From UBA1672 sp046542355 (lineage in GTDB: Bacteria > Pseudomonadota > Alphaproteobacteria > Micavibrionales > Micavibrionaceae), in contig JBKHBN010000030.1 of assembly GCA_046542355.1 (NCBI GenBank), positions 1 through 21,664 on the forward strand: DNA of 21,664 nucleotides, written 5' to 3'. Both the position numbers and the translations under genes were made by a program. Positions 15,405-21,664 of this stretch are shown here, one piece after another. The notes beneath the pieces are model-generated. The model was not told the DNA's origin. It saw nothing but the letters and a program-made list of their open reading frames with translations, and did no database searches. How positions within the stretch are numbered: the first letter of the stretch is position 1; each line of letters starts with the position of its first letter.

Positions 15405-15433
15405 TTGACTTCCCCTGTACAACCTCCTAGGCT
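15405..15433 (+). promoter_or_regulatory. Sigma70-like promoter of thrC
   Basis: TTGACT (15405-15410) and TAGGCT (15428-15433) are separated by exactly 17 bp, predicting a transcript start near 15440 and a leader of about 25 nt containing AAGGAG before the thrC ATG. Confidence 0.6.
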
Positions 15434-15464
15434 CGCGGCAATAACAAGGAGATATTAAAGTAAG

Positions 15465-16883
15465 ATGTATTATATTTCAACGCGCGGCGATGACGGCCAG
15501 CCCAAAAGTTTTGAAGAGGTCTTGCTGGCTGGTATGGCGTCTGACGGGGGTCTTTATGTCCCTGAGACTTGGCCGGAGATCGATATTTCTGTCCTGAAGG
15601 GAAAATCTTACAGCGACGTTGCCTTTGCAATCATGTATCCGTTTGTAGAAGGCTCTATTCCTGAAGATGTTTTTAAAGATATTATCCAAAAAACATATGC
15701 AGGCACTGTGTTTCGTGACAGCGCCATAGCCCCTTTGCATCATTTGGAGGGGTATGGGGATGGTTCAATTCATATTATGGAGCTTTTCCACGGGCCGACG
15801 CTCGCTTTTAAGGATGTGGCTTTACAATTATTGGGGCACTTGTTTGACTACACGCTCAAAACGCAAAAAAAGCGTGTAACCATTGTCGGCGCAACGAGCG
15901 GTGATACCGGATCAGCGGCAATCGAGGGGTGTAAATCCTGCCAACAGGCCGATATTTTTATTCTCCACCCCAGCGGGCGGGTCTCCGATGTGCAGCGCCG
16001 GCAAATGACTACGGTTAAAGCGTCCAACGTCTTTAACATTGCGCTGGATGGCACTTTTGATGATTGTCAGAATATTGTCAAGGCCCTGTTTGCCGATAAA
16101 GATTTTTGTAGCACTTTACAGCTCTCGGCTGTGAATTCTATTAACTGGGCGCGGATTATGGCGCAGATTGTTTATTATTTTACTTCAGCGCTGGCCTTGG
16201 GTGCGCCCGAGCGCCCGGTTTCCTTTGTTGTGCCTACAGGAAATTTTGGCAATGTCTTTGCAGCTTACAGTGCCAAGAAAATGGGGTTGCCAATCAAAAC
16301 TTTGGGGATTGCGAGCAATCAAAACGATATTTTAACGCGGTTTTTTGAAAATGGCGTCATGCAAATTGATGAGCCTTACAAGACCCTTAGCCCATCAATG
16401 GATATCCAGATTTCCAGTAATTTCGAGCGCTATTTGTTTGATTTATTTGGTCGCGATCCCATGCGCCTTGGTGCGGTCATGCGCAGTTTTAAGGAATGCG
16501 GCCATTTCGCCGTTAGTCCTGAACATCTTGAGAATGCGCGAGCCATCTTTCAGGCCAGCCGTAGTGATGATGTTTTAACTCTTTCTATGATTAAGGAGGT
16601 TTATGAGGCTTGCGGTTACTGTCTTGACCCGCATACAGCCGTCGGGATGCCTCAAGCCAAGGACATTGCGCAAAATTCGGATGAGGATCATCCTGTTGTG
16701 CTATTGGCCACTGCGCATCCGGCAAAATTTCCAGATGCGATAGAACGCGCTATTGGTATGCGGCCTGACTTACCCGAACATATCGCTGACCTTTATGAGC
16801 GCCAGGAATTTATGAGCGGACAACCTAATGATTTAAATACGATCAAAGCCTATATTGAAAAACACTCGCGCGTTGTTATTTGA
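15465..16883 (+). CDS. thrC: Threonine synthase
   Basis: ThrC is a PLP-dependent enzyme that converts O-phospho-L-homoserine to threonine and phosphate. The 472-residue protein has the N-terminal YISTRG start typical of the proteobacterial/fungal type, SDGGLYVPETWP, the PLP lysine K116 in HGPTLAFKDVALQLLG, the phosphate-binding VGATSGDTGSAAIEG, and PTGNFGNVFAAY. The C-terminal HTAVGM and TAHPAKFPDAI are also typical. The start follows AAGGAG at slightly long spacing (about 13 nt). An M16 peptidase gene follows after 46 bp, a pairing common in Alphaproteobacteria. Regulation by threonine attenuation is not evident in the short leader. Confidence 0.96.
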   Translation: MYYISTRGDDGQPKSFEEVLLAGMASDGGLYVPETWPEIDISVLKGKSYSDVAFAIMYPFVEGSIPEDVFKDIIQKTYAGTVFRDSAIAPLHHLEGYGDGSIHIMELFHGPTLAFKDVALQLLGHLFDYTLKTQKKRVTIVGATSGDTGSAAIEGCKSCQQADIFILHPSGRVSDVQRRQMTTVKASNVFNIALDGTFDDCQNIVKALFADKDFCSTLQLSAVNSINWARIMAQIVYYFTSALALGAPERPVSFVVPTGNFGNVFAAYSAKKMGLPIKTLGIASNQNDILTRFFENGVMQIDEPYKTLSPSMDIQISSNFERYLFDLFGRDPMRLGAVMRSFKECGHFAVSPEHLENARAIFQASRSDDVLTLSMIKEVYEACGYCLDPHTAVGMPQAKDIAQNSDEDHPVVLLATAHPAKFPDAIERAIGMRPDLPEHIADLYERQEFMSGQPNDLNTIKAYIEKHSRVVI

Positions 16884-16941
16884 TCTTTCAATTCTTTTGC
16901 GTTTTCCCTAGAGTGGCACCAAATGAAGGATGATGAATGTT

Positions 16942-18213
16942 ATGAGTGAGAATACTGTTAGACTGACGACCCTTCCCAATGGGCTGCGTGTTATTACGGA
17001 TCGTGTGACATCCGTTGAAAGTGTTGCGCTTGGGGTGTGGGCCGGGGTTGGCACGCGCAATGAAGATTTGAGCATTAACGGAACGGCTCATATGGTTGAG
17101 CACATGTTGTTCAAGGGCACGGAAACGCGAAATGCAAGAGAGATCGTTGAGGCGATAGAAGATCTTGGCGGACATATGAACGCCTATACTAGCCGCGAGG
17201 TTACCAGTTATCATATTCACTTGCTTAAAGATGATTTGCCTTTAGCGCTGGATGTTCTTGGCGATATGGTTCAGCGCTCTGTTATGCCTGAAGCGGAAAT
17301 AGAACAGGAGCGCGGGGTTATCCTACAGGAAATCGGTATGTGCCATGATACGCCTGATGATATTATTTTTGATCACTATTTTGAGACAGCTTATCAAGCG
17401 CAGGCGCTCGGGGCACCGATTTTAGGGCAAGCGGACATCATCGCCAATATGCAGCGTGACACTCTGATGTCTTACGTCAAACAACTCTATACACCCTCGC
17501 GCCTTGTGGTCTGCGCAAGCGGAAACCTGGATCATGATGATTTCGTCCAGCGTGTTGAAGGCTCCTTCACGGCTTTGCCAAAATGTGGGAATGATAATAA
17601 AAAAGCGGCCTTATATACAGGAAATAATGAGCACCGCGAGCCCAGAGATCTTGAGCAAAGCCATATTATTCTTGGATTTCGCGGGGTTTCGCGCGTTGAT
17701 GAGCAATATTACGCCGCGCAGGTTCTGGCCAGCTTATTTGGAGGCAGTATGTCATCGCGCCTCTTTCAGGAAGTGCGGGAAAAGCGCGGGCTGGTTTATT
17801 CAGTCTATAGTTTTCATAGCGCCTATAGTGATGATGGCCAATTTGGTGTTTATGCCGGTACGGGGCCTGGAAAGCTCGCTGAGCTAGTGCCTGTGGTGTG
17901 TGAAGAGATATTAAAGCTGAGTGATAGCTTGACTGAAAAAGAACTCAACCGCGCCAAAGCGCAATTACGCTCTGCTACAATGCTGGCGCGCGAGTCAATG
18001 ATGAGCCGTGCAGACCAAAACGCCAAAAGCCTGCTTTTGCATGGAAAGATTCGTTTACCCGAGGACATTATTGAGGGGATCAATGCGGTGGATATCCCGG
18101 CGCTGCAGCGCATCTCGAAACAGATTTTTTCTTCCAGTCCAACACTGGCAGCGCTCGGCCCGCTCAATGAGCTGGAAGATTTTGAGCGTGTTAAGCAGCG
18201 TTTGCAAGCATAA
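16942..18213 (+). CDS. M16-family zinc peptidase (mitochondrial processing peptidase-like)
   Basis: This 423-residue pitrilysin-family metalloprotease resembles the mitochondrial processing peptidase beta subunit and bacterial homologues next to thrC. The inverted zinc motif is HMVEH (H50, E53, H54), with the third ligand probably E130 in ERGVILQEIGM. The second half contains the non-catalytic domain with GSMSSRLFQEVREKRGLVYSV (the family glycine/arginine stretch) and YAGTGPGKLAELV. No signal peptide is visible, so a cytoplasmic location is likely. Possible starts are at 16930, 16933 and 16942. AAGGA ends at 16930, which leaves usable spacing only for 16942. It is co-transcribed with thrC and ends at a strong hairpin terminator. 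Confidence 0.92.
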   Translation: MSENTVRLTTLPNGLRVITDRVTSVESVALGVWAGVGTRNEDLSINGTAHMVEHMLFKGTETRNAREIVEAIEDLGGHMNAYTSREVTSYHIHLLKDDLPLALDVLGDMVQRSVMPEAEIEQERGVILQEIGMCHDTPDDIIFDHYFETAYQAQALGAPILGQADIIANMQRDTLMSYVKQLYTPSRLVVCASGNLDHDDFVQRVEGSFTALPKCGNDNKKAALYTGNNEHREPRDLEQSHIILGFRGVSRVDEQYYAAQVLASLFGGSMSSRLFQEVREKRGLVYSVYSFHSAYSDDGQFGVYAGTGPGKLAELVPVVCEEILKLSDSLTEKELNRAKAQLRSATMLARESMMSRADQNAKSLLLHGKIRLPEDIIEGINAVDIPALQRISKQIFSSSPTLAALGPLNELEDFERVKQRLQA

Positions 18214-18268
18214 CCATCCGGTAAAATATTTTTGTTTTTATGAAAAATTTTATCCGGTGGTTTTTATA
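18213..18268 (+). terminator. Rho-independent terminator of the thrC-M16 peptidase unit
   Basis: ACCA-T-CCGG (18213-18221) pairs with CCGGTGGT (18254-18261), and the AT-rich inner arms (TAAAAT-TTTT against AAAAATTTTA) extend the stem with two single-base bulges. TTTTTATAT follows from 18261. The hairpin begins at the last base of the peptidase stop codon. Confidence 0.7.
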
Positions 18269-18388
18269 TCCAAAAGTATATTTAATCTTTACTTTTTTAA
18301 CATAATATATAAATAAGGTATTATTTTTAATAAAATATGCAGTTGGAAATTTTTTCTTGCTTTTATGTAAAGAATTCATTAAGGTGCC

Positions 18389-18461
18389 GCTAATGTAAAC
18401 AAGTGGTACGTGTTGTGGGTATACAAAAATCAGCTTTATAGCTGCCGTGTATGTCATTAGC
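18389..18461 (+). promoter_or_regulatory. Candidate promoter with enclosing dyad upstream of the RTX gene
   Basis: TTGTGG (18413-18418) and TTATAG (18436-18441) are 17 bp apart. They are enclosed by the inverted repeat GCTAATG (18389-18395) / CATTAGC (18455-18461), and AGCTTTATAGCT forms a small inner hairpin over the -10. This suggests a regulated promoter, with a leader of about 70 nt before the ATG at 18516, but neither element is a strong match. The rest of 18269-18515 is AT-rich with no gene. Confidence 0.35.
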
Positions 18462-18515
18462 AGTCGATACCATCATTATTTGAAAAACTAAGACATAAAA
18501 TTTGGGGAATAGATT

Positions 18516-21509
18516 ATGGTAAATTTAATTGATTATGAGTACGGCGTGCAATATTGGGGTACGCTTACAACTGTCACAAATCAAACTTATACAAATGCGT
18601 ATACGGGTGAAACAATCACCATCAATGGTGATTACCATGTTAATGACTTTATTCTAAATGCCAGCATTTATAGCGCTCCTGTACTTACTGAAAATAACCA
18701 AACATCAGGTCTTTGGACTTTGACCAACGATGCCGGCGAGCAGATGTTTTATGGCTGGGAATCTTTCAGCATGCTTGGCGGCACTGATATCCTGCTTTTG
18801 GACAGCACAAGCATAGAGCTTGGTGATCTTAATCTTTATGCCGGTGAGGGCGATGGTATTATATGGTCTAATTCCGGCAATGACATCATTTATGCTCAAA
18901 GCGGTGATGATATTATTCACGGCGGGCCGGGTGATGACACTATTTACGGCCAGGCCGGTAACGATACCCTTCGCGGCGGCACAGGAAATGACATCCTGGA
19001 AGGCGGTGACGGAGATGATACATATTTCTATGACAAGGGTGATGGAAATGACGTTATTACTGAGTCATCAGGTCTGGATACTTTGCAGATAGGCAGCGGT
19101 CTGAGCTTCTTTTATTTGTGGGAATATCAAAGTGGTGATGACCATATCATCAATTTTGTCGGCAGCGGATCAATTACCGTTACTGATTTTTATTCCAGTG
19201 ATAACGGCGCCGTGCTTGAGCAAATTGTTTTTAGTGATGGCACCGTCTATGACCTGACCAGACATCTTTCTTTGAACGAACCTCCATCAGCACTGGCAGA
19301 CAAATATACAACCAATGAAGATGAACCTTTGGAAGGCAATGTTCTGGATAATGATTATGACGTGGATGGCGATGTTATCACTGTGACAGAAACAGGGACA
19401 TTCAGCACCAGAGAAGGCGGCGAAATTATTATTCAGGCGGACGGGTCTTTCGTCTATACGCCTCCTGAGAACTATAGCGGGATTGATAAGTATATTTATA
19501 ATATTACTGATGGTGGTTTAGTAGAGAGCAGTGCCCAGATAACCTTTACTATCAATGCCGCGCCTGTTGCTGCTGACGATATTTTTCATCTCAATGAAGA
19601 TGAGGTCGTCAATCACAATCTTGCAGACGCTGCGAACAATCCCGATGATCAATATGATTATGATCCTGATGGAGATTTCATCTTCTTTGAATCAGGAGTA
19701 TTTGAAACAGCGCAAGGTGGTACAATTGACATTGCTGATGAAGGCCAGTTTCTTTACACGCCGCCTGAGAACTTTAGCGGCACGGATTCATATGTCTATA
19801 CGATCTATGATTCAGAAGGCGCCGCAGACACAGCAACGGTAACTTTTGTTGTCCGATCCTTGAATGATGCACCTGTTGCGCAAGGCGAGTCTTTTGTTAC
19901 TGATGAGGATGCAGCGGTTAGCGGAAATCTTCTTGAAAATGACTCTGATGCGGATGGTACCATCTCAATCGTTGCCGATAGCTATGCTACGGAACAAGGC
20001 GGCAGCATCGAAGTAGCCGAAGATGGGACATTTACTTACACGCCGGCTGAAAACTTCCATGGCACAGATAGCTTCACTTATACAGTGACCGATAATGACG
20101 GTGCGACCGCTACAGCAACAGCGACCTTCACTGTTAATAGTGTCAATGACGGGCCTGTCGCTGAAGATGATGTCTTTAACGGTAGTGAAGATGCGCAAAT
20201 CGCAGGCAATGTTCTTGGAAACGATACCGATATTGATGGTGATGCGCTTAGCGTTACAGCAGGTGTCTATGAAACCGCGCAAGGGGGAAGCGTTACCATC
20301 GCTGAAGATGGTTCCTTCACTTATACGCCGCTTGCCAACTTCAACGGTCAAGACAGTTTCTCATACGAGGTTAGCGATGGCACTGATGTTGATACTGCCT
20401 TGGTTACGCTGAATGTTGAGGCTGTCAATGACGGGCCTGTCGCTGAAGATGATGTCTTTAGCACAGATACAGGCTCTATTACAGGTAACGTTCTTGCCGA
20501 TAACGGAAATGGTGCTGATAGCGACATAGATGGCGACCCTCTGGCAGTTGTAGCCGGTGTTTATGCCACGGATCACGGTTCTGTTACAATCGAGGGCGAT
20601 GGATCTTTCACCTATAATGCTGATGATGGTTATACAGGAGAGGATTCCTTTACCTATACTGTGACAGACGGGGTTGATAGTGATACTGCCACGGTTTCCC
20701 TTACTATTGAAAGCTCTCTTAATCAGATTATTGGTGGCGAGGGCAACGATACGCTTAGAGGAAGCCAAGGTGATGATATCATTGATGGAGGAGAAGGCAG
20801 CGACAGGCTTTTGGGTCGCAATGGCGATGACTATCTCTATGCCGGTGAAGGTGATGACCGTCTAAATGGCGGAAACGGAAACGACTCCTTATATGGTGAA
20901 GAAGGTAATGACCGTCTTTACGGCGATAGAGGCGATGATTCCTTGTTTGGCGGCGAAGGTGATGACTATCTGAGCGCCGGATCGGGCGATGACATCCTTT
21001 ACGGTGAATATGGTCGTGATGGGCTTTACGGCGGCAGTGGCAGTGACGCCCTTTATGGTGGTGAAGACAACGATGTTCTGGTTGGCGGCTCCGGCAATGA
21101 CATGCTTTATGGCGGCGCTGGCGATGATTACCTCTTTGACACTTCAGGACAAGACACTTTTGTTATTGGGGAGGGCTCTGATTTTATTTTCAGTGCTGGA
21201 CGCGGTGATACTTTTGTCTATGACGTTATGGATGATGAGATTGATACGATCTACGGTTTTTCAGCCGGATCAAGAGGGGATACGCTTGATATCTCCCAAA
21301 TTCTCAGCGGCTATGACGAACAAACAGATGACCTTTCAGACTTTGTTCGCATTGAGGGTGAAGGCTGGTGGGGCTGGTCAAGTTCTGTTTCCGTGGATGT
21401 TGACGGTGGTGGCGATAGTTTTGTACAGATTGCCTCTCTGGCCTTCTCATTCCTTGGTAATAACACAGATGCAGAAGATCTGGTAGAATCAGGAAACCTT
21501 ATCGTCTAG
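18516..21509 (+). CDS. Large secreted RTX protein with cadherin-like/VCBS repeats and type I secretion signal
   Basis: This 997-residue, strongly acidic, cysteine-free protein has no N-terminal signal peptide and no recognised enzyme domain. Domains in order: a unique N-terminus (1-117); six RTX nonapeptides (118-171); an RTX-related beta domain with GSGSITVTDFY and EQIVFSDGTVYDL (about 185-250); five cadherin-like/VCBS repeats starting near residues 254, 347, 450, 544 and 638, each with an NEDEPLEGNVLDND-type head and a DGSFTYTP...F-G-DSFTYTV-D tail; fifteen RTX nonapeptides (740-874); and a C-terminal type I secretion target domain (about 905-997) with IDTIYGFSAG, GDTLDISQIL and the end ESGNLIV. 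Such proteins are exported by an ABC/MFP/TolC system and fold on external Ca2+. The start is set by GGGGAATAG. Adhesion or surface-layer function is inferred. No transporter is nearby. Confidence 0.92.
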   Translation: MVNLIDYEYGVQYWGTLTTVTNQTYTNAYTGETITINGDYHVNDFILNASIYSAPVLTENNQTSGLWTLTNDAGEQMFYGWESFSMLGGTDILLLDSTSIELGDLNLYAGEGDGIIWSNSGNDIIYAQSGDDIIHGGPGDDTIYGQAGNDTLRGGTGNDILEGGDGDDTYFYDKGDGNDVITESSGLDTLQIGSGLSFFYLWEYQSGDDHIINFVGSGSITVTDFYSSDNGAVLEQIVFSDGTVYDLTRHLSLNEPPSALADKYTTNEDEPLEGNVLDNDYDVDGDVITVTETGTFSTREGGEIIIQADGSFVYTPPENYSGIDKYIYNITDGGLVESSAQITFTINAAPVAADDIFHLNEDEVVNHNLADAANNPDDQYDYDPDGDFIFFESGVFETAQGGTIDIADEGQFLYTPPENFSGTDSYVYTIYDSEGAADTATVTFVVRSLNDAPVAQGESFVTDEDAAVSGNLLENDSDADGTISIVADSYATEQGGSIEVAEDGTFTYTPAENFHGTDSFTYTVTDNDGATATATATFTVNSVNDGPVAEDDVFNGSEDAQIAGNVLGNDTDIDGDALSVTAGVYETAQGGSVTIAEDGSFTYTPLANFNGQDSFSYEVSDGTDVDTALVTLNVEAVNDGPVAEDDVFSTDTGSITGNVLADNGNGADSDIDGDPLAVVAGVYATDHGSVTIEGDGSFTYNADDGYTGEDSFTYTVTDGVDSDTATVSLTIESSLNQIIGGEGNDTLRGSQGDDIIDGGEGSDRLLGRNGDDYLYAGEGDDRLNGGNGNDSLYGEEGNDRLYGDRGDDSLFGGEGDDYLSAGSGDDILYGEYGRDGLYGGSGSDALYGGEDNDVLVGGSGNDMLYGGAGDDYLFDTSGQDTFVIGEGSDFIFSAGRGDTFVYDVMDDEIDTIYGFSAGSRGDTLDISQILSGYDEQTDDLSDFVRIEGEGWWGWSSSVSVDVDGGGDSFVQIASLAFSFLGNNTDAEDLVESGNLIV
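18867..19028 (+). repeat. RTX nonapeptide block 1 (six units of 27 bp)
   Basis: Six consecutive 9-residue units of the form GGxGxDxhx (for example GGPGDDTIY and GGTGNDILE) are encoded in 27-bp periods. They form a calcium-binding parallel beta-roll near the N-terminal side of the protein, an unusual place compared with the usual C-terminal location. Confidence 0.9.
19275..20720 (+). repeat. Five cadherin-like/VCBS repeats
   Basis: The repeat units begin near 19275, 19554, 19863, 20145 and 20427 and are about 93-103 codons long. Each starts with a variant of N-x-x-PVAxDD and contains an acidic GN(V/L)L-ND-D-DGD calcium-type loop. The second unit is divergent (VNHNLADAANN replaces the loop). 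The fourth and fifth are most alike, including identical DNA at their start. Confidence 0.88.
20733..21137 (+). repeat. RTX nonapeptide block 2 (fifteen units of 27 bp)
   Basis: Fifteen uninterrupted 9-residue units (from GGEGNDTLR to GGAGDDYLF) occupy 405 bp. Most have GGxGxDxLx; a few carry Arg or Glu at glycine positions (GRNGDDYLY, GEYGRDGLY). This is the main calcium-binding beta-roll before the secretion signal. Confidence 0.93.
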
Positions 21510-21539
21510 AGCCTATTCATTACACGAATTTATTATAAT

Positions 21540-21574
21540 CAGGCTGTATTATTCAATATGGCCTGTTTTTCTTT
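21540..21574 (+). terminator. Rho-independent terminator after the RTX gene
   Basis: CAGGC (21540-21544) pairs with GCCTG (21561-21565), and inside it TATT pairs with AATA across a TG/TG mismatch. TTTTTCTTT follows. It lies 30 bp after the stop codon. Confidence 0.75.
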
Positions 21575-21621
21575 AGTGGCCAATCATCAAACAAAGGGAA
21601 CCTCTATAATCCATTGCGGAA

Positions 21622-21664
21622 TTAATTATACGCTTTAATAATATCGTCGATAGATTTGTCATTG
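21622..21664 (-). CDS. Possible C-terminal end of an unidentified gene (partial)
   Basis: Reading the minus strand from the window edge, one frame gives NDKSIDDIIKAYN and then TAA (complement of 21622-21624). The composition is protein-like, and a convergent gene would suit the terminator before it, but 13 residues are too few to identify anything. Confidence 0.3.
   Translation of the reverse strand, partial: NDKSIDDIIKAYN

Noticed and set aside
20361..20768. Minus-strand open frames within the RTX/VCBS region
   Set aside because: They are antisense shadows of the repeat-coding DNA, whose low stop density comes from repeated Asp/Gly/Ala codons.
18867..21137. Regular repeats that could suggest a CRISPR or tandem DNA repeat array
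   Set aside because: The 27-bp and roughly 280-bp periods are in frame and encode RTX and cadherin-like units; there are no identical repeats with unique spacers.

Overview
The window looks like a chromosomal segment of a moderate-GC alphaproteobacterium. Support comes from the threonine synthase gene followed by an M16 mitochondrial-processing-peptidase-like gene, and from an RsmB-type methyltransferase near guaA; both arrangements are familiar in that class. Free-living metabolism is evident (methionine, GMP, PLP and threonine biosynthesis). The genus cannot be fixed from the sequence alone. There are no rRNA, tRNA, CRISPR, integrase or transposase genes.

Layout. Positions 222-7598 hold housekeeping genes: an RsmB-family rRNA methyltransferase (+), a convergent HAD phosphatase, then metE and metF (both minus; homocysteine methylation and its methyl-THF supply), and divergent guaA (GMP synthase). 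An FNR/CRP-type palindrome lies between metF and metE. From 7604 to 9296, directly behind guaA, are a small membrane-anchored protein of unknown function, a GNAT acetyltransferase split by a frameshift in a TA run, and yaaA (peroxide stress). A 9.3-9.6 kb AT-rich gap holds a perfect 12-bp inverted repeat and a good sigma70-like promoter.

From 9624 to 11273 that promoter drives a two-gene unit: an XRE-type regulator with a C-terminal sensor-like domain, and a methyltransferase of the EgtD (histidine N-alpha-methyltransferase) superfamily whose substrate pocket appears changed. From 11290 to 13903 are a sirtuin deacylase, a divergent 64-residue Cys-rich miniprotein, a BaiN/HI0933-type flavoprotein and a possible small membrane protein. 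PdxS and PdxT (DXP-independent PLP synthase) occupy 13908-15383. ThrC and the M16 peptidase occupy 15465-18213, with a promoter in front and a terminator behind.

The last part, 18516-21509, is one 997-residue, acidic, secreted RTX protein. It has two blocks of Ca-binding nonapeptides flanking five cadherin-like/VCBS domains, and a type I secretion C-terminus, closed by a clear terminator. It is probably a surface or released adhesin. No transporter for it is in the window. The last 43 bases probably carry the C-terminus of an unidentified convergent gene.

Most worth following up: the regulator plus EgtD-like cassette, the Cys-rich miniprotein, the possible oxygen-responsive box at metE, and the TA-run frameshift in the acetyltransferase.
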